A stretch of DNA of 64,000 nucleotides from positions 1 to 64,000 of the forward strand of contig CACYHB010000006.1 of assembly GCA_902774015.1 (NCBI GenBank), read 5' to 3'. How positions within the stretch are numbered: the stretch's first letter is position 1; each line of letters begins with the position of its first letter. Shown piece after piece: positions 7,833-16,372 of this stretch. This DNA comes from Oscillospiraceae bacterium (GTDB lineage: Bacteria > Bacillota > Clostridia > Oscillospirales > Oscillospiraceae). The translations under genes were made by a program, and so were the position numbers. The notes beneath the pieces are model-generated. The model was not told the origin of the DNA. It was given only the letters and a program-made list of their open reading frames with translations, and ran no database searches.

Positions 7833-8723
7833 ATGGATCTCGTTAAGATCGGAAGATATGTTGCCGGCAAGCGAAAAGACTTGGGACTCACACAAAGGCA
7901 GCTCGCCGAGAAGCTTGGTATGAGCGATAAATCTGTTTCCAAGTGGGAGCGCGGCATCTGCCTGCCGGATGTTTCCGTTTACGAAGAATACTGCTCCATC
8001 CTGGGTATCAGCATCAACGAATTCCTTGCCGGAGAAGATATAGCTCAAGAGAACATAGTTAAGAAATCTGAGGACAATCTGATCCAGGTAACAACCGACA
8101 GCAAGCACCGGCAGAATAAACTGAAGACCATTATCGCGGTGCTGTCCGTTATTGTGCTTGCTGCTGTGATGATCGTCTCTGTGTTTCTGCTTCGGGCAAA
8201 TCAGCCGAAAAACTATATTGTTCCGGTTGACCCCAACAGTGCGGAAATGAAGACTGCGGAATTGCTGTCCGGTATGGACGGAGCTTTTCTTTATCATTAC
8301 CGGACGAGTGACAGCTTCCAGCGCCTCACCGTATCTGTTTCCGAATACCAATCGGGAAAGCGGATCGACAGAGGAAACAATGTTGTTTCTTATGAATCCA
8401 TCGGTTCACCCGCTGAGGGCATGATCGTCATCGTTCCGAATTTTGAGGACTTCACCGTAAAGCTTGTCATCGCAGATCAGAGCGCTAAGCTCTCTACGGA
8501 GATCCCGATTCTCAATGCGGTTGAGGGCAGAGAATATATCGGTAGATCTGCCTCGCAAATCGAAGCGGAAACAGATATCCGGTTTGACGAAGAACAGTAC
8601 ATTCTTGCGCTTATCTATGATAACGATATCATGCACGTCCTAAACATTCAGGAATTTGAAAACGGCAATATACCTTTGGACAATGATTACATGTACATCT
8701 TTTCGGTTTCCTTCAGCAAATGA
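7833..8723 (+). CDS. XRE-family transcriptional regulator with a membrane helix and extracellular domain
   Basis: The 296-residue protein starts after AAGGAGATGAGCTG. Residues 1-65 form an HTH_3 domain (LTQRQLAEKLGMSDKSVSKWERG) for DNA binding. A single membrane helix follows at about 97-120 (IIAVLSVIVLAAVMIVSVFLL), and the last about 170 residues would lie outside the cell. Such one-component membrane regulators could couple an external signal directly to transcription. It is convergent with another membrane XRE gene and sits between sigma cassettes C and D, so a shared regulatory role is possible but unproven. No ligand-binding motif is recognised. Confidence 0.82.
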   Translation: MDLVKIGRYVAGKRKDLGLTQRQLAEKLGMSDKSVSKWERGICLPDVSVYEEYCSILGISINEFLAGEDIAQENIVKKSEDNLIQVTTDSKHRQNKLKTIIAVLSVIVLAAVMIVSVFLLRANQPKNYIVPVDPNSAEMKTAELLSGMDGAFLYHYRTSDSFQRLTVSVSEYQSGKRIDRGNNVVSYESIGSPAEGMIVIVPNFEDFTVKLVIADQSAKLSTEIPILNAVEGREYIGRSASQIEAETDIRFDEEQYILALIYDNDIMHVLNIQEFENGNIPLDNDYMYIFSVSFSK

Positions 8724-8753
8724 GCTTCCTCCTTGCTGAAGCTGGGACAAATA

Positions 8754-8793
8754 ACAGCACCGGTCAAACTCTTTCGTGAGAAGCCGGTGCTGT
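8754..8793. terminator. Bidirectional terminator between convergent XRE genes
   Basis: The arms acagcaccgg and ccggtgctgt form a perfect 10-bp stem with a 20-nt loop, T-rich on the plus side (cattattattt). It lies between two convergent genes. Confidence 0.75.
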
Positions 8794-8798
8794 CATTA

Positions 8799-9449
8799 TT
8801 ATTTACGACTATGCTCTGTTTTCCTGCGATGCTGCCAGATGAAAAACTGGATCAAAAGTGCAAGTAGACAAGGAATCAGTAAAATCAGAATCTCCGTGGT
8901 GAGCGGGACTCCCTCGCGCACAGACGCAGGGTAGTTGATTGCCGCGATTGTAAGGAACAAGCAAATCGTATAAACAAAGCGCACGGTGAGCGATTGCCGC
9001 CGCGCTTCCTTGCCTGGCAGTGTGCTGTCAAAATAGACGACCATGGCACATTCTACAAGTCCCAAGGCGACCAGCAATAGATTCAAGGGCCGTTCCGGGT
9101 GAAACAGGAAGGGACTGATGACGAGCAGTACACCAATGATGCTGTTGAGCTGAAGGAAAACGGAAAGGCCGATCAGCTTGCGCATACTGATTGACTCCAT
9201 CAGCAGCTGTTCCGCGGTTTGCAGCTGATTCTCAGCGCCAATTTTTCGACCGGACAACAGCTCCGGAATGCTGATCTCCAACTCTTTGCATAGCGGCTCA
9301 AACAGTGCGACATCCGGCATAGAGTGTCCTTTTTCCCACTTGGAGACGGCCTTGTTGGTAACGCCCAGCTTGTCGGCCAGCTCCTGCTGTGTCATGCTGT
9401 GTGCCTTCCGCTGCTCCTGTATGAATTGTCCGATTCGTTGTTGATCCAT
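8799..9449 (-). CDS. XRE-family regulator with four membrane helices
   Basis: The 216-residue protein starts at MDQQRIGQFIQEQR after CAGGAGGACAACGCA; the longer upstream frame lacks a ribosome site. Residues 1-65 are an HTH_3 domain (MTQQELADKLGVTNKAVSKWEKG). The rest shows about four hydrophobic segments at roughly 95-120, 126-146, 153-178 and 185-207, giving an integral membrane regulator. Many Firmicutes carry such HTH-plus-membrane proteins of unknown signal. It is convergent with the other XRE protein and divergent from the cassette D sigma gene. Confidence 0.82.
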   Translation of the reverse strand: MDQQRIGQFIQEQRKAHSMTQQELADKLGVTNKAVSKWEKGHSMPDVALFEPLCKELEISIPELLSGRKIGAENQLQTAEQLLMESISMRKLIGLSVFLQLNSIIGVLLVISPFLFHPERPLNLLLVALGLVECAMVVYFDSTLPGKEARRQSLTVRFVYTICLFLTIAAINYPASVREGVPLTTEILILLIPCLLALLIQFFIWQHRRKTEHSRK

Positions 9450-9557
9450 TGCGTTGTCCTCCTGTATTGCAAGACGATTATACCGCCAACGGGAGGAAAA
9501 AGGCAATCCACCGTTGGTAGACTGGGCCACATTGCCGGAGCGGGGCGCTGCTTTTTG

Positions 9558-9611
9558 TGCTATACTGGTCTAAAAAGAAAAACTATGTTACCTCTGCTGA
9601 AAAATGACGTT
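9558..9611 (+). promoter_or_regulatory. Dual promoter of cassette D: extended -10 plus ECF-like promoter
   Basis: TGC-TATACT at 9558-9566, then TGTTAC (9586-9591), 16 nt, CGTT (9608-9611). The arrangement and spacing match cassettes B and C, and the following TATAGGGTTGAGAGCTCTT is shared with C. Confidence 0.68.
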
Positions 9612-9647
9612 TATAGGGTTGAGAGCTCTTAATCAGGAGGTTTTCCT

Positions 9648-10205
9648 ATGGAAGACGCAGCGATTGTCGATCTGTATTGGCAGCGTTCCGATCAAGCTAT
9701 TCCGGAGACAGATCGGAAATACGGCCGTTACTGCCATGCAATAGCCTACAACATTATAACGAATTACGAAGATGCGGAGGAATGTGTGAATGACACTTGG
9801 TTTCGTGCCTGGAACCTGATGCCGGACAAGCGCCCGGCGATACTCTCTACGTTTCTTGGTACGATTTCCCGAAACCTTGCTCTGGATCGCTATCGTCGCC
9901 GGTCACGCCAAAAGCGGGGCGGTGGGGAGACGGATCTTGCCCTTGACGAGTTGGCGGACTGCGTTCCGAGCCGCGGCAGCGTAGAACAGCAGATCGAGGA
10001 GCGAGAATTAGGACAGGCCATTGACGCCTTTCTGTCTACCCTGTCGGCGAGCGAACGCAAGATTTTTGTCTCGCGATATTGGTTTGTCGCACCGGTGAAG
10101 GAGATCGCGGACAAGCTCAACTGCTCGCCAGGCAAGGTCAAGATGACGCTGTATCGCCTGCGCGAGCGTCTGCACAGTTATCTACAGGAGGAGGGACTGG
10201 TATGA
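9648..10205 (+). CDS. ECF-type sigma-70 family RNA polymerase sigma factor (cassette D)
   Basis: The 185-residue protein starts after CAGGAGGTTTTCCT. Region 2 shows NYEDAEECVNDTWFRAWN; region 4 shows VKEIADKLNCSPGKVKMTLY. It is the closest paralogue of the cassette C sigma factor, with nearly the same opening residues (EDAAIVDLYWQRSDQAI). The stop overlaps the next start in ATGA. It should recognise the TGTNAC-16-CGT promoter upstream of its own gene and may cross-talk with the C promoter, as the two are so similar. Confidence 0.9.
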   Translation: MEDAAIVDLYWQRSDQAIPETDRKYGRYCHAIAYNIITNYEDAEECVNDTWFRAWNLMPDKRPAILSTFLGTISRNLALDRYRRRSRQKRGGGETDLALDELADCVPSRGSVEQQIEERELGQAIDAFLSTLSASERKIFVSRYWFVAPVKEIADKLNCSPGKVKMTLYRLRERLHSYLQEEGLV

Positions 10206-11833
10206 ACTCCTACACGCTATTGCACGCCATGAGCGGCATCCGGGAGGACTATGTGCTGGAGGCACGGGACTTCCTTGGCTACTGCGGAGGAAAACCCGAA
10301 GCCAGGCATGTCAACCGTAGGTTGTGGACAACGCTGCTGGTTGCGGCGGTGATCGTCTCCCTCTTTACCGTGACCGCCTACGCGATGGGCTGGTTCGGCC
10401 TGCGGGATCGCATGATCGAGTCCGTACCTGAATCGACGCCCACTGCAGCGGAAAGCGGCTCAAACGCGACTGCTGCTCCTACCCCGACAGCCGAACCGAA
10501 GCGATGGGTCTCGCTCAATGGCTACGCGGATTCCCCGGAGTATCTGGCCAACGCCGAGTGGCTGCGCTTCCGGGAAGAATACTTGGCCTCGCATACCGTC
10601 AGCAATGACAATTCGTGGATGGATGGTCTCGACACGGATACGGTCAACACCTGCCACTATTACGGCGTTTACGACCGAGCGATGCTGGATGAGCTGAACG
10701 CGCTGGCAGAGCAATACGGCCTTCGTCTGCACACGCATCAGGTCACACCCTACACCCTGGAGGACTTCTACCGTGCAGCGGGGACAGGAGCTTTTCTGGC
10801 AGACGGCAGCGGCGCTGGGTATATCTACGAGGATGGTTCTTTCAAACTGGAGTGGGAAGGAGAACGAAGAGATATCCTGATCGAGATCCTCAAGAATCTG
10901 TCCGGTACGATTCTGCCGCTCTCCAGCGGAATGGATAAGCTGGAAAACTACGAGGAGTGGGAGTATACCAACATCCACGGGGACACGGTGCTGCTGGCCT
11001 TCAACGAGGCTCGCGAAGATCTCCGGGGCCCGAGCAACGCGGATTTGCGCATCTTTTTCGACCAGGACGGCGTTTTCATCATGGTTCACGCTACCATTTA
11101 CAGCTCAGATAATGTCAGTCGGGAAGCTTGCGAACAGATCGCGGACATGATCGTTTTCCATGAGCTGTTGAAAACCGAACCGGACTTCACAGTGGTATAT
11201 TATGAGCCGACAGTATGTGCCAATCCGGGCGACGCCGCGACGTTGGCGGATTTCCTCGCCTCCCCGGAGGGGCAAGCGGCCCGGGCTTGGAGTCAAGCGT
11301 CCAACTCCCGCCGCGGCACCGAGGCGGGCATCCGGGAGCTGGAGGAGCTGCGGCCTGGGATCGTGGAGCGCTACGGCCTCCAGGATTCCGTGGAGTCTCA
11401 CGAGGTGACTTCCCAGAGCAATGTCGATGCCGGCGGCTTTGACGATGCGCCTTATCCGCCCATCAGCTTCGAGGACTTTGGCGCTCTCGGCTATGACCCC
11501 GGGCTTGCGCGGCAGTTCTATACGTTCGGGTTCTGGGACAACGGCGTGATGCTGGGCTACAAGAGCATGGAGTGGATCTACATCCCCTTTGGCGCGTTCT
11601 GCGACTATACTTATGACCTGACGGGGGAGAGCTACAGTGACATGTGGTTTTACCGCACGGAAAGCGGGGCCGTCGTGCAGCTTTGTGCGAATTTCAAGGT
11701 ATCAAGCAACGCCCCTCCCGTAGTGCTGTACAGGACTGTCAATGGCTGGCTCATCGGTCGCGGGAATTTCTGCCACAACGCCTACGAGTTGGAAAGCTGG
11801 GCGGACGAAATCGACTATACGCTTTTCCCGTAA
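10202..11833 (+). CDS. Single-pass membrane protein with tandem extracellular domains, putative anti-sigma factor (cassette D)
   Basis: The 543-residue protein starts after GGAGGGACTGGT in an ATGA overlap. Residues 1-41 have the LLHAMSGIRxxxVxxARDFLGY pattern shared with cassette C; the membrane helix is at about 42-64. A Pro/Thr/Ala-rich linker (about 72-95) leads to two related outer modules of about 210 residues each. Both open with a segment like SPEYLANAEWLRF and contain an E(Q/R)YGL motif, suggesting an internal duplication. Cassette E has the same two-module design. Role inferred as signal-sensing sigma regulator. Confidence 0.76.
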   Translation: MNSYTLLHAMSGIREDYVLEARDFLGYCGGKPEARHVNRRLWTTLLVAAVIVSLFTVTAYAMGWFGLRDRMIESVPESTPTAAESGSNATAAPTPTAEPKRWVSLNGYADSPEYLANAEWLRFREEYLASHTVSNDNSWMDGLDTDTVNTCHYYGVYDRAMLDELNALAEQYGLRLHTHQVTPYTLEDFYRAAGTGAFLADGSGAGYIYEDGSFKLEWEGERRDILIEILKNLSGTILPLSSGMDKLENYEEWEYTNIHGDTVLLAFNEAREDLRGPSNADLRIFFDQDGVFIMVHATIYSSDNVSREACEQIADMIVFHELLKTEPDFTVVYYEPTVCANPGDAATLADFLASPEGQAARAWSQASNSRRGTEAGIRELEELRPGIVERYGLQDSVESHEVTSQSNVDAGGFDDAPYPPISFEDFGALGYDPGLARQFYTFGFWDNGVMLGYKSMEWIYIPFGAFCDYTYDLTGESYSDMWFYRTESGAVVQLCANFKVSSNAPPVVLYRTVNGWLIGRGNFCHNAYELESWADEIDYTLFP

Positions 11834-11846
11834 GAAAGGAATGGAA

Positions 11847-14093
11847 ATGAACAAAAGAATACGGCTTTTAGCCGTGGTACTGGCGCTTTGTATGGCGCTG
11901 ACGCTGGGGCTGTGCGGCTGCACGCCCAAATCAGAGAGCAAAAGTGAAGATACTTCTGACCGCAAGGGCGTGAGTACCTATGGCGCAGGAGAAAACCTTG
12001 CTCCTGACGGCACTCCCTTTGAAACGGTTTACGTTCCCGGCATTCTGGAGCTGGATCGCAGCCTCATGCCAATCACGCGCTTCAAGACCTCTCCCAATGG
12101 CCTTTACGCTTTTGATGAACTATCAAATAAACTCTATGAGTTTGATTCAAACGGCCATTGCCTTCAAGAGTGGGAGGGCACAGTTGAAGATTACGATGCC
12201 TTGTCCAATTCCAATGAAAGTGCCTGGCGTCTGGAAAGGCACGAAAACAAGGAGAATGTGGGAGACCGCTCTACGGACTACCGTGTTCTTCGGAAGCAGG
12301 ACGGACAGGAAACGGAGATTCTGGCCTTCCGTACCGAGCAAGGAACGACCACGCTGATCGGTGAAATGGAGTTCTTTCTGCTCTATAAAATGTATTGGGA
12401 CGAAAGCAACGAAGGGCATTTCATCCTGGAGAGCTATGATGCCGCCGGAAATCTGCTGCACAGTCAAGATCTCGGTGAATGGATGGAAATCTATCAGACG
12501 GACGCTGGCATCTACTTCCTCGGACACAGCAGCTATGACCTTTTCCTCTATGACACGGGTTCCTTTGCGCTGAACAAGGTGGATCATGTCCCCGATGGTT
12601 GCCATACCTGCGGCATCGTGGGGGATACGCTCTATTTGACAGACAACATGTATCTCTACCGCCATAAGCTGAGCGGAGGTGAGAATGAGCCGCTGTTTCG
12701 GTATGATGCGCTGTATCTCTCCGAAGGGATTACGCCGATTCCCATCGGAGGAACAGACAGCTTTTTCTTCCTCGATATGCGCAATGAATCCAGTCCCTAT
12801 CGCATCGCTTATCCGGTAGATAAGGATTCTCTCCCCGCAGAAAAAACGACCATCACGCTTGCCATCAACGAGATAGTCCCGGAGTATTATTCGCTGCAAT
12901 ACGGCAGCTATCGTGATCCAATCATGGATTTCAATACTGTCAACCGGGAATATGAGATCGTGGTGCGCAATTACGCAGAGAGCCCAGACCCCTTCCTCGC
13001 CCTGACCGCGGATATGGCGAGCGGCAATGCGCCGGATCTGATCGACGTGCGAGGCTTCGGCAGTGCGATCTGCTCGACCGCAACAGCGGAGGATCTGCTG
13101 CCGTATGTGGAACGTGATCTCGGCACAGACGCTTTTCTGCCGGGGCCTCTGGCTGCAATGAAAACGGACGGGAAGCTTTTGAGCCTGATGCCCAGCTTCT
13201 CGCTGACAGCGATTCTCGGCCCGGCTTCGCTGTTGGAGGGGCAGACTATCGGGAGTTTTTCCGAGCTTTCCGCTCTCGCCGGCGGCGCGGAGAACGTGTT
13301 TTACCGCAGCGTGGATCGGGAGACCTTTATGAAATGGATCTTTGCTGGCAATCACCGTGACTATACCGCCCAGCAGGTGGCCGAATTTCTTTCCTTTGCC
13401 GCAACGCTGCCGGAGGATGCGACGCAGAATCCTTATGGGCTGACAGAACAGGAACTGAAGGAATCGCTGGAACATGGAGATGTTTTTCCTCTCGATTATG
13501 GTCCCATCCACGAGGGGCAACAAAAGTTCGAGCTTGCCCGAATCGCCGATCCCCTCGGCAGAACCATGATGCGGGACGCCGCCAGCATTCCAGAGGCAGA
13601 GGGGTGGTTTGGGGAGCGCCTGTCCGCTGTCGGCCTGCCGGGTGCCAAGGGTAGCGGTGTGTACCTCTCCCCCACTCAGGAGTTGATGATCCCGCAGGTT
13701 GCGGGAAATAAAGAAGGTGCTTGGGCGTTTATGGCCTTCATTCTGAATGACCGTTACCTCGTCAATCCCTTCTCCGGCGGTTTCCGGTACGGTATTCCAC
13801 TCACACGTTCCGCTTATGAACGGGAGATCGGCCAGTATTGGACTTGGATGGATGGGAAGCTCTACGGCAGCATCAACGGCGCAGATTATGAGCTTCGCTA
13901 TGATGCAGAAAACTGCAAATCTCTCTTCCTGTCTCTGCTGAATCAGGTGGAAGGAATCTGCCGCGATGGGGATGAAATATTCGATGCCGTCATGAACACT
14001 GCCAATGCCTTTTTTGCCGGAGATAAGCCTCTGGAACAGGCCGCTGAGGATATTGCAAAGCGGCTGAAGATCTACAACGCGGAACATAGCTGA
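11847..14093 (+). CDS. Extracellular solute-binding-type lipoprotein with N-terminal propeller-like region (cassette D)
   Basis: The 748-residue protein starts at MNKRIRLL, six bases after GAAAGGA; an ATG six bases earlier is too close to that site. Lipobox LCGC puts the lipidated Cys at about residue 25. Residues about 60-330 read like a propeller or YVTN-like repeat region (YAFDELSNKLYEFDSNGHCL and similar). From about 335 the fold resembles family 1 solute-binding proteins (SGNAPDLIDVRGF, LLPYVERDLG). It follows the anti-sigma gene by 13 bp and no ABC permease is present, so it is likely a surface sensor or scavenger rather than a classical transporter subunit. Confidence 0.83.
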   Translation: MNKRIRLLAVVLALCMALTLGLCGCTPKSESKSEDTSDRKGVSTYGAGENLAPDGTPFETVYVPGILELDRSLMPITRFKTSPNGLYAFDELSNKLYEFDSNGHCLQEWEGTVEDYDALSNSNESAWRLERHENKENVGDRSTDYRVLRKQDGQETEILAFRTEQGTTTLIGEMEFFLLYKMYWDESNEGHFILESYDAAGNLLHSQDLGEWMEIYQTDAGIYFLGHSSYDLFLYDTGSFALNKVDHVPDGCHTCGIVGDTLYLTDNMYLYRHKLSGGENEPLFRYDALYLSEGITPIPIGGTDSFFFLDMRNESSPYRIAYPVDKDSLPAEKTTITLAINEIVPEYYSLQYGSYRDPIMDFNTVNREYEIVVRNYAESPDPFLALTADMASGNAPDLIDVRGFGSAICSTATAEDLLPYVERDLGTDAFLPGPLAAMKTDGKLLSLMPSFSLTAILGPASLLEGQTIGSFSELSALAGGAENVFYRSVDRETFMKWIFAGNHRDYTAQQVAEFLSFAATLPEDATQNPYGLTEQELKESLEHGDVFPLDYGPIHEGQQKFELARIADPLGRTMMRDAASIPEAEGWFGERLSAVGLPGAKGSGVYLSPTQELMIPQVAGNKEGAWAFMAFILNDRYLVNPFSGGFRYGIPLTRSAYEREIGQYWTWMDGKLYGSINGADYELRYDAENCKSLFLSLLNQVEGICRDGDEIFDAVMNTANAFFAGDKPLEQAAEDIAKRLKIYNAEHS

Positions 14094-14094
14094 A

Positions 14095-14132
14095 GCAAGA
14101 CGCAGGAACGGATTCCCGCTCCTGCGTCTTGC
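14095..14132. terminator. Bidirectional terminator between convergent cassettes D and E
   Basis: The arms gcaagacgcagga and tcctgcgtcttgc make a perfect 13-bp stem between two convergent lipoprotein genes. Confidence 0.8.
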
Positions 14133-14143
14133 TGTTTGCTTGT

Positions 14144-16258
14144 TTACCCCTGCTCGGCGAGATAGAGGCTGACACGGGACTGGATGTTCCGCATGGTGTC
14201 CTCTATGCTCCTGCCACCGGAGAAGTAGGCGCTTGCCTCCTGCCAGACGATTGCCCAGATCTGAGGATCATGTCGCGCGGCGATTGTCACGCTGTCCAAG
14301 ACAGAATAGAGATCCTCCATGGCCTGACGGGCGTGTGGATGAAAACGATCATATTCTCCTTTTACAGCTGACTCCCATTGCTGATTAATTTGTTGGCGGA
14401 TGACGTCACGGCGCGGAGAGAGCCAGAATTTCTCTGCCTGCTGCCGTGTCCAGAACTGGCGTAAGAACTCCCAACACTCCTGCTTGTGAGAAGAGAGACT
14501 GGAAATACCAAAGCTATGCTGAGGGAAAATCACGTTTCCCAGCTCTGGCAGGCCGGGAAAACAATAGTTTTCTCCGAAGGCACGGGCGGGGATGCTTGCC
14601 ATCCAGACATCCCCGATTGGCATATAATACAAGAGGCCCTCGCTGTTAGTAATATCAAGAGTGCCTTCGCGGCTTGTGCCCGTTTCAGGCATATCTCGCA
14701 CAGTTTCGAGAAGAGCTCGAAAATAGTCTGATTCAAAATCGCAGGTGCCTTTTTCCCAGTCAATCAGCTTGCTGTCGGAGGAAGCCAGTATGTTGCCGAG
14801 GAGCCACATGCGATCTACATAGGGGTCGAAGAAATAGCGGTAGCGTTCGTTTGCAGCCATAATCTCATGGAGTCTTGCGTAAGTCCATTGAGATGGGTCT
14901 CCCACAACACGGGCATCCGCAAAACAGTTAACAAGATAGAAGTCCGTCGTCAGCTCATACAACCCGCCGCCAATCTCCATTGCCTGGAAAAAGCCTCCGA
15001 GGAAATCCTCCCTCTTCAGCTCCGGGTCTGCGTCCAGATAGGGGTAAAGATCCTCCAGCAAGCCCCGCCGAGCAAAGGATGGAGCGGATGGTACGGAATC
15101 AATGAATTCCAGCGAAAAGTCATAAATATCCGGCCCGTTCCCGGAGGCAACATCCGCCGCCAGTCGAAGCTGGCCGGGACGCTGATCGTCGCCGGTGTTA
15201 TAAACAGAGTAGTCGATCACCTCTATGGGGCACTCCGGATGCTCCCCGTTCCATGTCTGGATCGCTGTGCGAATGCGTGAATCCATGAATTGACCCGTGG
15301 TGGCAAAACGAATTACGGAACTTTCCTCGCCGGTATCTTCCCTTGGGCGGAGGATGCGAAGGGGGTGCTTTTGTTCATAACCGCTCCCTGCATTGGTTAC
15401 CAGACGCCCATCCTCCAGCTCCAAAACTGCACCGCTGTTCAGTCCCAGCGCATTCCAGGAAAAGAGCTTCTCCAATGTACCATCGGACATGCGATATCCG
15501 AAGAGCGCCCCGCGGCAGTCAAGATACAGATCCCAGGTCGTCCCGCCGTCCACACGGGAGAACGAAAGATCAATAGATACGACCTGCTCCAACCTCTTCT
15601 TTTTGCTATTCCAAATGGAGATAGTATCTCCGCTCATACTTCCCTGCAATAGGACGAGCACACCTTGGCCCGTGACCGCCATGCGGGTTGTGCTTCCGAC
15701 TTCTACCGTCTGCCGCTCTGAGAGTTCTTTACCGTCGTCGTCAAAGACGATCAGATTGTTCCCTGCCAGCAGAAACACTTGTTCATTAACCCAGGCAAGT
15801 TCCCGAACTGCCTCCGTGCGTTCCAGCGATACAAGAGTACGGGTCAGTTCCGCCCCGTCTGTGTCAAGGCAGAGAATCATACACGGGGTATCTCCACTTT
15901 GCGTCTCGGCAAGCAAAAACAGTCTGCCATCCTGTGCCGCTGCGATATCCTGCAGCAGAAGTGCCTCGTCTCGGAACAGCTCTTTTCGCTCCATCGTGTT
16001 CAGATTCAGGCTACACAGCAGATTGCTTTGCTCATCACTTGCCAGATAAAAGATTGAGTCTCCGGCCTTTGTAAACGCGGCCCCGATCCATGCGCTTTCC
16101 GTATAGCTTTCCGGTGTCAGCGCATACTTCGGTGTGACGATTTTTAACGCCAGATCCTCCGCGCCGATCACGGTAAGGTCAGCACTTTCTTTATGACTGC
16201 CGCAAGCGCAGAGACAAAGCGCAAGCAGAAGCATCAGCGAGATTATCTTTTTTCTCAT
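14144..16258 (-). CDS. Extracellular solute-binding-type lipoprotein with N-terminal propeller-like region (cassette E)
   Basis: The 704-residue protein has a lipoprotein signal ending in LCAC (Cys at about residue 19). The first half contains repeated short strands with DG and N turns (LLCSLNLNTMERKELF, GRLFLLAETQSG). The second half, from about residue 320, matches solute-binding protein features such as IRTAIQTWNGEHPECPIEV, DVASGNGPDIYDF and YPYLDADPELKREDFL. The C-terminus (IQSRVSLYLAEQG) matches the lipoprotein at 18833. It lies 114 bp downstream of the cassette E membrane protein on the same strand, with a terminator between, so it may have its own promoter. Confidence 0.83.
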   Translation of the reverse strand: MRKKIISLMLLLALCLCACGSHKESADLTVIGAEDLALKIVTPKYALTPESYTESAWIGAAFTKAGDSIFYLASDEQSNLLCSLNLNTMERKELFRDEALLLQDIAAAQDGRLFLLAETQSGDTPCMILCLDTDGAELTRTLVSLERTEAVRELAWVNEQVFLLAGNNLIVFDDDGKELSERQTVEVGSTTRMAVTGQGVLVLLQGSMSGDTISIWNSKKKRLEQVVSIDLSFSRVDGGTTWDLYLDCRGALFGYRMSDGTLEKLFSWNALGLNSGAVLELEDGRLVTNAGSGYEQKHPLRILRPREDTGEESSVIRFATTGQFMDSRIRTAIQTWNGEHPECPIEVIDYSVYNTGDDQRPGQLRLAADVASGNGPDIYDFSLEFIDSVPSAPSFARRGLLEDLYPYLDADPELKREDFLGGFFQAMEIGGGLYELTTDFYLVNCFADARVVGDPSQWTYARLHEIMAANERYRYFFDPYVDRMWLLGNILASSDSKLIDWEKGTCDFESDYFRALLETVRDMPETGTSREGTLDITNSEGLLYYMPIGDVWMASIPARAFGENYCFPGLPELGNVIFPQHSFGISSLSSHKQECWEFLRQFWTRQQAEKFWLSPRRDVIRQQINQQWESAVKGEYDRFHPHARQAMEDLYSVLDSVTIAARHDPQIWAIVWQEASAYFSGGRSIEDTMRNIQSRVSLYLAEQG

Positions 16259-16330
16259 CTTTTTGTTTCTCCTTCCGGTGGAAGTCCACCATCTTGACTA
16301 TTCCAACAGAAGCAGAAAAAAGGGACAAAG

Positions 16331-16363
16331 AAACCGAGATTCTTTTGACAGAAATCTCGGTTT
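16331..16363 (-). terminator. Terminator between the cassette E membrane protein and lipoprotein genes
   Basis: The arms aaaccgagatt and aatctcggttt pair; on the minus strand the hairpin is followed by ctttgtccctttttt. A copy of the AAAAGGGACAA motif seen in the cassette E promoter region abuts it at 16317-16327. Confidence 0.65.
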
Positions 16364-16372
16364 CTTTATTCG

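Noticed and set aside
12147..14087. Open frame of 646 codons antisense to the cassette D lipoprotein
   Set aside because: There is no ribosome site or recognisable motif, and the sense frame is a clear lipoprotein paralogue.
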